DNA from: Candidatus Dormiibacter spiritus
Lineage (GTDB): Bacteria; Chloroflexota; Dormibacteria; Dormibacterales; Dormibacteraceae
Assembly: GCA_003244185.1 (NCBI GenBank)
Contig: QHBT01000008.1
Coordinates: 1 to 64,000 of the forward strand
Direction: 5' to 3'
DNA: 64,000 bases
In this document: one piece after another, positions 24,701-32,863 of the stretch
How the letters are laid out: every line of letters begins with the position of its first letter
Position numbering within the stretch: the stretch's first letter is position 1
Notes under the pieces: model-generated
Databases searched by the model: none
What the model was told of the DNA's origin: nothing
The model's input: the letters and a program-made list of their open reading frames with translations, nothing else
Program-made: the position numbers and the translations under genes

Positions 24701-25774
24701 ATGCTCGATCGGCTGCAAACCTGGCTGCGCTCCGAGTCGGTCCGAGCCTCCTACCTGACCGACCCCGTCTCCATCGCCTACCTGACAGGTCTTCGTCTAA
24801 ATCCGCACGAGCGGCTCTATGGGTTGGTGGTGACCGCCACCGAAGCCACTGTCGTGCTGCCGGCGCTGGAGGAGGCGGGGGCCCGCTCAGTGGTGAGGGG
24901 AGCGGCGCTGCTGCCCTGGGCAGACGGCAGCGATCCCTGGCCGGAGGTGGCCCAGGCTCTGGCAGGGATCGGCCATCGATTGGCGGTGGAGAAGGCCCAT
25001 ATCAGCCTCGGCAGCTGGGAGAAGCTGCGCGATCTGACACGTGTGTCAGAAGCCGTGGACGTTGGCCCGACCCTGACTCGATTTCGGGCCTGCAAGTCAC
25101 CCGAGGAGCTGGCAGCCCTGGAGCGCGCCGCCCAGCTCACTGACCTTGTGAGCGAGGCCATCTGGGAGCGGCTTCACGAAGGCATGACCGAGGTTGAGAT
25201 GGGGAGGGCGCTGGAGGCCTTGATGAGCGAGTTGGGCACGTCAGCAGCGTTTGGCAGCATTGCCTTGAGCGGGCCCAATTCAGCCCTTCCCCACGGCCGG
25301 CAGACAGGCCGCCGCCTGCAGCTCGGCGACCTGGTCCTTCTGGACTTTGGGGCAAGCCACGAGGGCTACGCGGCCGACGTGACGCGCGTGGGTGTGGTCG
25401 GGCCGCCCAGCTCTGAGCAGGCTGAGCTCCACGCACTCGTGCTGGCAGCCCACGACGCCGCTGTCGCAGCGGTCGAGCCAGGCCTGACAGCCGGGGAGCT
25501 GGATCAGATCGCACGGGCCAAGATCGGGGCCGGTGGCCACGCCGACCACTTCACCCACCGCCTAGGGCATGGGCTGGGGCTGGAGGCGCACGAGCACCCG
25601 AGCCTTGATCCCGGCAGCCAGACGGTGCTGGAGGAGGGCATGGTGATCACCATTGAGCCGGGCGTCTACCTGCCTGGCTGGGGCGGCGTGCGCATCGAGG
25701 ATGACGTGGTGGTGGAAGCCGGCGGCGCCAGGCTGCTGACCAAAGCCGACCGCAGCCTGCGCAGCATCCAGTAA
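24701..25774 (+). CDS. Xaa-Pro aminopeptidase-like M24 metallopeptidase
   Basis: This 357-residue cytoplasmic dimetal peptidase has a creatinase-like N-terminal domain (YLTDPVSIAYLTGLRLNP) and a pita-bread catalytic domain. The metal ligands are visible: LLDFG, GYAADVTR, HRLGHGLGLEAHE, TIEPGVYLPG and VRIEDDVVV. The expected reaction is removal of N-terminal residues before proline. It lies immediately downstream of greA on the same strand. Confidence 0.9.
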   Translation: MLDRLQTWLRSESVRASYLTDPVSIAYLTGLRLNPHERLYGLVVTATEATVVLPALEEAGARSVVRGAALLPWADGSDPWPEVAQALAGIGHRLAVEKAHISLGSWEKLRDLTRVSEAVDVGPTLTRFRACKSPEELAALERAAQLTDLVSEAIWERLHEGMTEVEMGRALEALMSELGTSAAFGSIALSGPNSALPHGRQTGRRLQLGDLVLLDFGASHEGYAADVTRVGVVGPPSSEQAELHALVLAAHDAAVAAVEPGLTAGELDQIARAKIGAGGHADHFTHRLGHGLGLEAHEHPSLDPGSQTVLEEGMVITIEPGVYLPGWGGVRIEDDVVVEAGGARLLTKADRSLRSIQ

Positions 25775-25882
25775 TGAATTCGGCGCGATCGGCCGCAGCC
25801 ACTTCCTGCCGCGGCTTCAGCTGGTCAGATGTCTGGCGAAGGCGAACTTTGGGCGTAGGACTCTGAAAGGAGAGCATCAGCA

Positions 25883-26611
25883 GTGGATCATCGAATCGTC
25901 GGCACCACAATGCCCGTCTTGGAAATGATGTTGCAGCCGGGAGAAATGGTCTTCGCCGAATCGGGCGAGCTGTCCTGGATCTCAATGTCGATAGGGCTCA
26001 ACACAGGCACTTCGGTCGGCGGCCAGCAGGGCGGCTTCATGGCGGTCATGGGCCGGGCCCTTGCCGGATCCACCATCTTCATGACCGAGTACACCTCTCA
26101 GGGCGGGCCCGGGATGGTGACGTTCTGCGCCAAGCTGCCCGGCCAGATCATGCCTCTCCACCTGGGCCAGGGGCGCAGCTACCTGGTGCACAGGCACGGC
26201 TTCATGTGCGCCACCCCTGGCGTGCAGCTGACAATGGGCATCAACCAGCGGCTGGGCGCCGGCATCTTCGGCGGCACCGGTTTTCGCATGCAGCGCCTGG
26301 GCGGTGAGGGACTGGCCTTCGTGGAGCTTCACGGTGAGGTCGTCCAGTACGACCTGCAGGCGGGCAACACGCTCCGCATCCATCCCGGCCACGTTGCGCT
26401 CTTCGAGGAGAGCGTGGCCTTCAACGTGACCACCGTGCCCGGCATCCGGAACGCTCTCTTCGGCGGCGGCGGCCTCTTCTTGGCCACGCTGACGGGGCCG
26501 GGCCGGATCTGGCTCCAGTCGATGAGCATGTCGCACCTTGCCCACGCGATAGCTCATTACCTGCCGCACAGCGAAAGCTCAGGCGTGGGCGGCCTGCTGC
26601 AGGGAAACTAA
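25883..26611 (+). CDS. AIM24-family protein
   Basis: This 242-residue protein matches the AIM24/TIGR00266 family: EMMLQPGEMVFAESGELSWI, then a glycine-rich beta-rich core and LHGEVVQYDLQAGNTLRIHP with GHVALFEESVAFNV. Bacterial members have no established biochemical role, and the yeast relative is mitochondrial. GTG 25883 follows AGGAGAG at 25869-25875. It is convergent with and overlaps the DapF-like gene by four bases. Confidence 0.85.
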   Translation: MDHRIVGTTMPVLEMMLQPGEMVFAESGELSWISMSIGLNTGTSVGGQQGGFMAVMGRALAGSTIFMTEYTSQGGPGMVTFCAKLPGQIMPLHLGQGRSYLVHRHGFMCATPGVQLTMGINQRLGAGIFGGTGFRMQRLGGEGLAFVELHGEVVQYDLQAGNTLRIHPGHVALFEESVAFNVTTVPGIRNALFGGGGLFLATLTGPGRIWLQSMSMSHLAHAIAHYLPHSESSGVGGLLQGN

Positions 26612-27447
26612 GGCTCTTCGGTGAGGGGGCCGTCGAGGTCGTCCAGTCGCAGCGAGATCCCGCAGACGCGCTTGGCAGGCCCTGTCTGAACGAGATGCCC
26701 GTCGGCCAGCTGTTCGACGTGCAGCGTCCCCCCCGGCATGAGAACGTCAAGGCTGCTGTTGCATTGGCCCGAGCGGATGAGCGCGGCCGCGACAGCGCTG
26801 GCGCTGGTCCCTGAGGCCAGCGTGTAGCCGGCGCCGCGCTCCCAGATCTCGACCCGCGCGCGGTCCCGACCAAGGGGCTCCGCCAGCTGAACGTTTGTCC
26901 GGTTGGGAAAGCGAGGGTGGTTCTCCAGCAACGGTCCCAGCTCGCGGCAGCGCTCAGCCGTCACAGGCTGCCCGAAGACCACGCAATGGGGGTTGCCGAC
27001 GTCGACCGCACGACAGCTGACCCGACCGGCCGGCGTCTCCAGCTCGAGGCAGGAGTCGGGCTCGAACCGCGGTGGGCCGATGTCGAGGCGAGAGACTACC
27101 TCCGGTCCCCGGCGCCCGACCACCAGGATCTCGTTGACGCGATCCCGGGTGGCTATCGCCAGGCGACCCGTGGCCCCGTGCTCAAGCACAGCATGGCAGG
27201 CGGCTATGCGCAGGCCGCTGCCGCTCTTCTCCGCCTCGGACGAGTCCGGGTTGAAGATGCGGAGTGCGAAGGTGGCCGGATCGAAAGACAGGAGGCCATC
27301 GCTGCCGACGCCCCGGTGGCGGTCGCAGATCTGCGGCAGCAGCTGAACGACCGCTTCGAGCGGAGCCGGCAGGTCGAGCACAAGGTAGTCGTTGCCGAGC
27401 GCCTGGTACTTGACGAGATCGAGCCTGGCCGGGGGTGCGCTGGTCAT
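26608..27447 (-). CDS. dapF: Diaminopimelate epimerase-family protein lacking both catalytic Cys
   Basis: This 279-residue protein has the two-lobed DapF fold. Conserved substrate contacts are visible: N19 in LGND, N66 in FNPDSSEA, N152 in GNPH, N185, and E203-R204 in WERG. DapF interconverts LL- and meso-diaminopimelate using two Cys as acid and base. Here the first site reads EKSGSG (Ser75, codon AGC at 27223-27225) and the second LASGTSAS (Ser212, codon TCA at 26812-26814). Both thiols are therefore Ser, and GET is changed to GYT. It may be a low-activity epimerase, an enzyme with another reaction, or a lineage variant. It is divergent from the Cys-rich leader peptide by 18 bases. Confidence 0.82.
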   Translation of the reverse strand: MTSAPPARLDLVKYQALGNDYLVLDLPAPLEAVVQLLPQICDRHRGVGSDGLLSFDPATFALRIFNPDSSEAEKSGSGLRIAACHAVLEHGATGRLAIATRDRVNEILVVGRRGPEVVSRLDIGPPRFEPDSCLELETPAGRVSCRAVDVGNPHCVVFGQPVTAERCRELGPLLENHPRFPNRTNVQLAEPLGRDRARVEIWERGAGYTLASGTSASAVAAALIRSGQCNSSLDVLMPGGTLHVEQLADGHLVQTGPAKRVCGISLRLDDLDGPLTEEP

Positions 27448-27451
27448 TCCT

Positions 27452-27457
27452 TAGAAT
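27452..27457 (+). promoter_or_regulatory. Candidate -10 box of the leader peptide/rhodanese transcript
   Basis: TAGAAT ends eight bases before ATG 27466, which predicts a transcript starting at or beside the leader-peptide start codon. No clear -35 box is seen at normal distance. Confidence 0.5.
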
Positions 27458-27465
27458 CGTCGAGT

Positions 27466-27531
27466 ATGCGGCACCTCTTTCGCTGGCCGGCCCAGCGTTT
27501 GACACACTGCCCGACCTGCTTCTGTAGCTAG
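27466..27531 (+). CDS. Cys-rich leader peptide upstream of rhodanese gene
   Basis: This 21-residue peptide ends CPTCFCS, with three Cys in its last seven residues. It begins with ATG 27466 at the predicted transcript 5' end and stops at TAG 27529-27531, the last base of which starts a perfect hairpin. The arrangement (a leaderless short Cys-rich frame before a sulfur-metabolism gene) matches the logic of polycysteine leader attenuators described in mycobacteria: ribosome stalling when Cys-tRNA is scarce would change downstream folding. Function is inferred from architecture and the neighbouring gene. Confidence 0.6.
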   Translation: MRHLFRWPAQRLTHCPTCFCS

Positions 27532-27577
27532 TCGGCTTTCAGCCGACCCTCGCCGCCGCGCATCTCGCCGGTGGTCG
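27531..27577 (+). promoter_or_regulatory. Candidate attenuator with alternative hairpins
   Basis: GTCGGCT (27531-27537) pairs perfectly with AGCCGAC (27541-27547) around a three-base loop. The CGACC part of the second arm (27544-27548) can instead pair with GGTCG at 27573-27577. These two pairings exclude each other, as expected of an attenuator controlled by ribosome position on the leader peptide. Confidence 0.45.
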
Positions 27578-27610
27578 ATCCCTTTCCCTCTTCTTCTGGA
27601 GCTATTTCAT

Positions 27611-28459
27611 ATGTCCGATACAACCGTTATCGCCAACTCGCAGGCCCTGGTCAGCACGGGCTGGCTGGCCGATCATCTGAACGAGCCTGGCTACAGCCTG
27701 ATCGAGGTCGACGTCGACCCCACCGCCTACGATCGCGGCCACATCGAGGGCGCCTTCGGCTGGGACTGGAAGCGGGACCTGCAGGATCCCACCGTTAGGG
27801 ATCTGGCCAGCCGGGAGGCTCTGGCCCGCAGACTGGGCGAGAGCGGCGTCCGACCGGACACGACAGTGCTGCTCTACGGCGACAACAACAACTGGTTCGC
27901 GGCCTACGCCTACTGGGCGCTCAAGTACTACGGCCATGACCGGGTCAAGCTGGTGGATGGCGGTCGCGTCAAGTGGGAGGCCGAAGGCCGTTCCTACACA
28001 ACTGAGGCGCCCCACATCGAAAAGACGAGCTATGCGTTTCCGGCCGAGCCGAGAGAGGAACTCCGCGCCTACAAGGAGGACGTCCAGAGCTCGCTGGGCA
28101 AGGTGGGCTTGGTCGACGTTCGCTCCCCGCTCGAGTTCTCGGGCCAACTGCTGGCCCCGGAGAACCTGCCCCAGGAGGGGGCCCAGCGCGGCGGCCACAT
28201 CCCGACAGCTGTCAACGTCCCCTGGGCCACGGCTGTGCAGCCAGATGGCAGCTTCAAGAACCCGGAGGAGCTGAAGCGCATCTACGCCGAAAAGGGCATC
28301 ACGGGCGAGCGCGAGGTGATCGCCTACTGCCGCATCGGCGAGCGGTCAGCACACACCTGGTTCGTCCTGCAGGAGCTCTTGGGCTTCGATAAGGTCCGGA
28401 ACTACGACGGCTCCTGGACCGAATGGGGCAGCACTGTCAGGGCGCCGATCGAGAAGTAG
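27611..28459 (+). CDS. Thiosulfate sulfurtransferase (rhodanese), tandem-domain
   Basis: This 282-residue protein has two rhodanese domains. The N-terminal one is inactive-looking (AYDRGHIEGAFGWDWKRDL, YGDNNNWFAAYAYWALKYYG). The C-terminal one carries the active-site loop YCRIGERSAHTWFVLQEL with the catalytic Cys. The family moves sulfane sulfur from thiosulfate or a related donor to a thiol or cyanide. ATG 27611 follows a TGGAG site at 27596-27600. The Cys-rich leader peptide upstream suggests control by cysteine supply. Confidence 0.93.
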   Translation: MSDTTVIANSQALVSTGWLADHLNEPGYSLIEVDVDPTAYDRGHIEGAFGWDWKRDLQDPTVRDLASREALARRLGESGVRPDTTVLLYGDNNNWFAAYAYWALKYYGHDRVKLVDGGRVKWEAEGRSYTTEAPHIEKTSYAFPAEPREELRAYKEDVQSSLGKVGLVDVRSPLEFSGQLLAPENLPQEGAQRGGHIPTAVNVPWATAVQPDGSFKNPEELKRIYAEKGITGEREVIAYCRIGERSAHTWFVLQELLGFDKVRNYDGSWTEWGSTVRAPIEK

Positions 28460-28471
28460 AGACATTGTCCA

Positions 28472-28630
28472 ATGGCACGGGAGGTGGCCCTGCGACCGCC
28501 TCCCGCCGAGCCGGCCCCCAAGGAAGTCGACCACCACAACGGCGATCACATCCATCGCGGTCGTTGGACCCCAGGGTGGTTAGCGGACGCGGCTGGCAGC
28601 TCAAGGGGGCGAGGCGTCGCGCCCGTGTGA
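28472..28630 (+). CDS. Possible small His-containing protein
   Basis: This 52-residue frame starts 12 bases after the rhodanese stop and contains EVDHHNGDHIHRGRWTPGWL. The His cluster could bind metal. No family is recognised and it may be spurious. If translated, it would be the second gene of the rhodanese transcript. Confidence 0.3.
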   Translation: MAREVALRPPPAEPAPKEVDHHNGDHIHRGRWTPGWLADAAGSSRGRGVAPV

Positions 28631-28634
28631 TCAG

Positions 28635-29198
28635 TTAGAGGTTCAGCCCCGGCAGGCCGTGCATCCCCAGCGTTAGCGAGATCTCGCCGCCGTGGTGGAG
28701 GTCGTGCTCGGCAATATGCCAGACGACCCACTGGCGGGTGCGGACGGTCCTCTCGCCAGCCTCGTTCGGGAACGGCCGCTTCACCTCCGCGGCAAGATCG
28801 GCGATCGTCCAGTGCTCCAGGCAGGAAGTCAGCAGCGATCCGGTTTCCGCCAAGCCCGGAAGCAGCTCGGACGCCGGGCGCCTGGTGGCTGCCTCAAAGC
28901 TGGCAGTCACCTCGAAGTCGTCCCAGCTGGCATACCTCTCGGTCCCGCCCTCATCGAGCCAGGAGTGGGCATACCTTTGGAACTCGCTGCCGCCTTCACC
29001 CAGGAAGAAGTGGAACCACCACGCCCGCGAAGCGATGATGTGACTCACCAGCATCCGAATTGACCAGAGCTGGGGAGCCGCCGAAAGGTCCAGCTGGGCG
29101 TCGTCCAGCGGGGCGATCGCGCTGACCAGCTTCTCTTGATAGCCATCCCAGCCGCGGTAGAATTCCGCCGCGCTGGGACTGGCGGTCCGCTGCATCAC
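28635..29198 (-). CDS. DinB-family protein
   Basis: This 187-residue DinB/YfiT-type four-helix protein has His residues in the expected metal-triad positions: MLVSHIIASRAWW in helix 2 and VWHIAEHDLHHGGEISLTLG in helix 4. Such proteins bind a divalent metal and many are thiol-dependent transferases, but the substrate is unknown. It is convergent with the rhodanese transcript. Confidence 0.87.
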   Translation of the reverse strand: MMQRTASPSAAEFYRGWDGYQEKLVSAIAPLDDAQLDLSAAPQLWSIRMLVSHIIASRAWWFHFFLGEGGSEFQRYAHSWLDEGGTERYASWDDFEVTASFEAATRRPASELLPGLAETGSLLTSCLEHWTIADLAAEVKRPFPNEAGERTVRTRQWVVWHIAEHDLHHGGEISLTLGMHGLPGLNL

Positions 29199-29258
29199 GT
29201 CAGCTTAATGGCTGGTGTGGAAGATCCTCCTGGCGCTGCAGTGTGCGCTCCGCTGGTG

Positions 29259-30277
29259 CTAAACGGACACAGCGATGGCATGCTCCACGGATACCGGCTC
29301 TGACAAGCGCAGCGTTTCCCAGCTGACGCCGGCGTCGCCTGAGCGGAAGAGGCCGCGATTGCTGCCGGCGTAGAACACCCCCGGTTCGGCAGGGTGTGCC
29401 GCCAGCAGCGCCCGCAAGCTGCCACTGGTTTCCGGCAGCCCGTGCCGCACCTCGCGCCACGGCTGGTCACCCGAACGCCTGTAGATGTCGCGCTCGCACG
29501 CCCGGGATCGTGCGCTGCCCGTGGCGATTCGGCCGCGGAGACCACCACAGTGCCGGGGTCGCCGGGATCGACGGCCAGGCCGTACAAGTAGTGGTGTTCG
29601 AGGCCTCCCTCAGGGTGCGTCCAGCTGTCACCTCCATCCCAGCTCTCGTTGTAGCCGTGACCGCCCATAACGCCGTCCCCGGCCGCTGAGTAGAGCCGGC
29701 CCGGCACCTCAGGGTGCACCTCCAGCGTGTGCGTGTCCAGCGGACCGCCTGGCATCCTGTCGAGCCAGGTCCGGCCGCCGTCCCGGCTGCGGACCAGGGC
29801 GCCAGCCTCGATGCAGACGTACAGTGTGGTGCCCTCAGATGGGTCGAGTGTGATCCAGCGGACATGGCTGGTCTCCGGCCGCGGCGGGAAGCTCCAACTG
29901 GAGGCGGAGGGAAGCGCCCGGAGTGCCGTGAGCTCCTCCCAGGTCGCCCCGCCGTCCTCGGACCGAAACAGCGCGCTGGGGTCGGTCCCAGCGTAAACGA
30001 CACCATCCTCCCCCGCGCGTTCGTGCGGGCTCACGGCCACCGCCGACACGTGCGCCGCCGCGAGGCCAGCTCCGGCCCGGTGCCAGGATGCTCCCGCATC
30101 GACGCTGCGCCAGAGGCCGTCGCCAGCTGTGCCGCACCAAACGCGCTCGGGCCTATGTCGATCAACCGCGAGGGATCGCGGTGCACGGCCGTGGAGCTGT
30201 CGGCGCGCCTCCCAGTGCCCGTTGCCCCCGCGCACGCAGATCAGGCTGTCGTGGCTCGCCAGATAGATGGTCGTCAT
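29259..30277 (-). pseudogene. BNR/sialidase-like beta-propeller gene with a frameshift
   Basis: The frame from ATG 30277 encodes repeated BNR-type blades (GLWRSVDAGASWHRAGAG, LFRSEDGGATWEEL, LVRSRDGGRTWLDRMPGG, SWDGGDSWTHPEGG). Near 29490 the propeller sequence leaves this frame and continues in another: RHGLPETSGSLRALLAAHP then LFRSGDAGVSWETLRL, ending at stop 29259-29261. One missing base in the GCGAGCGCGAC context would restore one reading frame. No signal peptide is seen. The family name (sialidase or photosystem HCF136-like) does not imply an enzyme, since catalytic residues are not evident. A sequencing error is possible. Confidence 0.72.
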
Positions 30278-30385
30278 CGCAAACCTCTCAGTCCTGGGTC
30301 AGGCGCCGGTGCCAGCCTGATGTCGGTCGCCACCAGGCGTCAGGCGAGCATTCCCCCGATGCGCAGCGCGGCCCCCTGATGAGAG

Positions 30386-31666
30386 ATGGGACAGTCTAAC
30401 CTTCACCAGGTGCGCTTCCCGCCACACTACTCCTTCCGGCTCCGCCTCTTCGCGCTCCTGGCGGCCAGCGCCACTCTCAGCGCAGCATGTGGGGCGGGGG
30501 GGGCCGGGCCCAGCGACAACACGCTGCTGGTGGGGGCTGTCTACCCCCTGTCCGGGTCGCAGGCAGAGGGTGGCCGGCAGGAGCTGGCGGGCTTGCGAAC
30601 GGCTCTCGAGCTGGCTGGCGGACGTCAGCTGAAGCTCCAGGTCGAGCCTGTGCAGACGCCGGAGGGGGCCCGCGCAGCTGTGGACCGGCTGATCGATAGG
30701 AGCCATGCCTCGATCATCGTCGGCACCTACGGCAGCACTCTCGCAGAGGCCGCCGCGGCTCGGGCCGATGAGCGGCACGTGATCTACTGGGAGACCGGCG
30801 CAGTGGCAGACCTGGTCACCCAACACCGCCGCTACGTCTTTCGCACAGTGGCGACCGGCAGTTCACTTGGTCGCATCGCCGTGAACTTCACGAGCCGGGT
30901 CCTCCTCCCGGCGGCCGGCCTCCAGCCAACCCAGGCGCGAGCAGTGATAGTCAACGTCAGCGACGTCTACGGCCGGGCGGTGGCAGATGGGGAGGAGCAG
31001 TTGGCCGCGGCCACCGGCATTCCGGTCGTGAGCCGAATTCAGTACGACCCTAACGCCTACAGCGCCACCGACATCGCGCAGCAGGTCTGGGCGAGCCAGG
31101 CCGACTATCTGTGGGACGTCAGCTACATCGCCGATGGGATCGACATCTGGCAGGCAATCCTGGCCCGCGGCGTCAAGCTTCGCGCGGCTGTCGGCACCAG
31201 CTCGGCGTTCTGCATGGCGGCTTTTGGGCGCACCTTGGGTGCGCAGGCGGTGGGGGTCTTCGCCGCCGACAAACCGGACGACCAGGTCAATCCCGACGCG
31301 CTCAGCCCAGCGGCGCGTGAACTGCTCGGCCGCGCCAAGGCAGCCTATGCGAAGCAGCAGCTTGGTTCGGACATGCCAATCCCGGCGGTGGCCGGCTTCG
31401 TCGGCGGCTGGACGCTGCTTCACGAAGTGCTGCCCTACGTGAAGGGACAGGTGACACCTGACGCGGTGCGAGAGGCAGCCTACCGGTTGGACGAGCCGGC
31501 CGGCACCAGCATCAACGGCGGCGGTGTGAAGTTCGCGGGGCCAGGTGAGCTGGATGCCGGTCAGAACCTTCGCGCACCGGCTGTCGTAGGTCAGTGGCAG
31601 GCGGTCGACACGATGAAGGCCGTCTACCCCGCCGCCTTCGCTCGGGCCAAACCCATAGTCCCCTAG
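30386..31666 (+). CDS. Lipoprotein type-1 periplasmic binding protein (LivJ-like)
   Basis: This 426-residue substrate-binding protein has a lipoprotein signal (RLFALLAASATLSAACG, lipid-anchored Cys about residue 35). The type-1 binding fold shows VGAVYPLSGSQAEGGRQELA, SIIVGTYGSTLAEAAAARAD, YVFRTVATGSSLG and YLWDVSYIADG. The family captures amino acids, amides or related ligands for branched-chain amino-acid type ABC transporters. No permease or ATPase gene is adjacent, so it is an orphan receptor here. Confidence 0.85.
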   Translation: MGQSNLHQVRFPPHYSFRLRLFALLAASATLSAACGAGGAGPSDNTLLVGAVYPLSGSQAEGGRQELAGLRTALELAGGRQLKLQVEPVQTPEGARAAVDRLIDRSHASIIVGTYGSTLAEAAAARADERHVIYWETGAVADLVTQHRRYVFRTVATGSSLGRIAVNFTSRVLLPAAGLQPTQARAVIVNVSDVYGRAVADGEEQLAAATGIPVVSRIQYDPNAYSATDIAQQVWASQADYLWDVSYIADGIDIWQAILARGVKLRAAVGTSSAFCMAAFGRTLGAQAVGVFAADKPDDQVNPDALSPAARELLGRAKAAYAKQQLGSDMPIPAVAGFVGGWTLLHEVLPYVKGQVTPDAVREAAYRLDEPAGTSINGGGVKFAGPGELDAGQNLRAPAVVGQWQAVDTMKAVYPAAFARAKPIVP

Positions 31667-31691
31667 CTGGCCCTCGCAGAACCGAAGGCGA

Positions 31692-32195
31692 TTATTCGGA
31701 GAGTGACTGCTGGACCAGCGTGATGTCCATCCAGCGGCCGAACTTGTACGCGGCGTCTTTCAGCGTCCCGACCTGCTGGAAGCCCAGGCTCTCGTGCAAG
31801 CGCAGCCCTGAACCGTTGTCGGCAGCCACCGAGGCGACGATCGTGCGGTGCCCCGCTGACCTTGCCTCCTCCAGGAGGCGGTTCAGCAGCTGGCGCCCCA
31901 CGCCGCGCTTGTGATAGACCGGGTCGACGTAGACCAGGTCCTCGACCATGTGATAACCCCGCTGCCGCCAGGGCAGCAGCCGAGCCCAGCCGGCAACCAC
32001 GTCATCGTCGACCGCGACAAGTGTGACCGTGCTGCCGTGCTCGTCCCACCAGGCCGCCGCCTCCTCCTCGGAGAGGGGCTCCGAGTCGATGGTGGCGAAG
32101 GTTTGGTTGACCGCCCAGTTGTAGATGCCGACGATAGCCGGCATATCGGCTTTGGTAGCAGCGCGAATCGTGAAGGTCTGACCAGCCGTGCTCAT
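31692..32195 (-). CDS. GNAT N-acetyltransferase (phosphinothricin/methionine-sulfoximine type)
   Basis: This 167-residue acetyltransferase resembles the Pat/MnaT group: TIRAATKADMPAIVGIYNWA, TFATIDSEPLSEEEAAAWWD, the acetyl-CoA loop YHKRGVGRQLLNRLLEEARS, and GLRLHESLGFQQVGTLKDAA. Members acetylate phosphinothricin-like amino acids, but specificity is not proven. It is convergent with the binding-protein gene. Confidence 0.87.
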   Translation of the reverse strand: MSTAGQTFTIRAATKADMPAIVGIYNWAVNQTFATIDSEPLSEEEAAAWWDEHGSTVTLVAVDDDVVAGWARLLPWRQRGYHMVEDLVYVDPVYHKRGVGRQLLNRLLEEARSAGHRTIVASVAADNGSGLRLHESLGFQQVGTLKDAAYKFGRWMDITLVQQSLSE

Positions 32196-32406
32196 ACAGC
32201 TAAGTGTTCCACGTCGGGCGGCCGGAGTGCGGCCAGGGTAACATCACGGACCGCTTGGGCACCGGTCCTGCACGGCCCAACCGAGCCCTCAGCCCTCCGG
32301 GATGAAGCCACCCAGGGGCTGGCCCGCGTGCTTGTCCGACAGGCGGTCAATGGGCTGCCAAGCGCAGTCCATCGGTCAGGTGCGGCTGCCCGCTGACCGA
32401 GATCCC
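32196..32406. other. Intergenic, nothing recognised
   Basis: About 210 bases separate two minus-strand genes. Frames here are short and lack family signals. Confidence 0.4.
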
Positions 32407-32829
32407 TTACCCGCGAGTGCTCGGGGTGGCGTACGCGCTGCGGCAGGCCAGAGCCAGGGCGAAGGTGGAAACCGCGCTCACGCCAGCGAGAATTGAGAGC
32501 CGCCTGGGCATTCGGTCCCGAACCCCCAGCCAGACCGATAGGGCGGCGTCACCCGCCTGGCTCCAGGCCAGCCATCCGGCAGCGGTCCGGGCGGCGTCCG
32601 GCCGGTTTCGTCTGGCGGCGTCGAAGAGGGCCCAGGCCAAGCTCAGCTCCCGCACTGCGAAAAGCCGCCAGGGCAGGCTTGCGTTCCCCGCGGGCAGGGT
32701 CTGGCCCGTGAGACGAGCGAACAATTCCGGCCGCACCAGCGCCCCCGCGCCCAGAGCGAAACCCAGCCCCGAAAGAACTCCCAAGCAGGCTCGGGCTCGT
32801 GCCCTCCCCAGCACTGGAGCGAACTTCAT
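32407..32829 (-). CDS. Small membrane protein (DUF4267-like)
   Basis: This 140-residue hydrophobic protein has four probable TM helices (LGVLSGLGFALGAGALVRP, a Trp-rich second and third segment, and LSILAGVSAVSTFALALACR). LGAGALVRPELFARL and LFAVRELSLAWALF resemble DUF4267/DUF4345-type small integral proteins of unknown role. It is divergent from the exonuclease gene. Confidence 0.6.
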   Translation of the reverse strand: MKFAPVLGRARARACLGVLSGLGFALGAGALVRPELFARLTGQTLPAGNASLPWRLFAVRELSLAWALFDAARRNRPDAARTAAGWLAWSQAGDAALSVWLGVRDRMPRRLSILAGVSAVSTFALALACRSAYATPSTRG

Positions 32830-32863
32830 CAGCGAGACTGTAGCTGCTTATGCGGTTGACAGC

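Noticed and set aside
32417-32863. Long N-terminal extension of the exonuclease frame
   Set aside because: It is antisense to a membrane-protein gene and lacks homology to exonucleases. The domain begins at about 32867.
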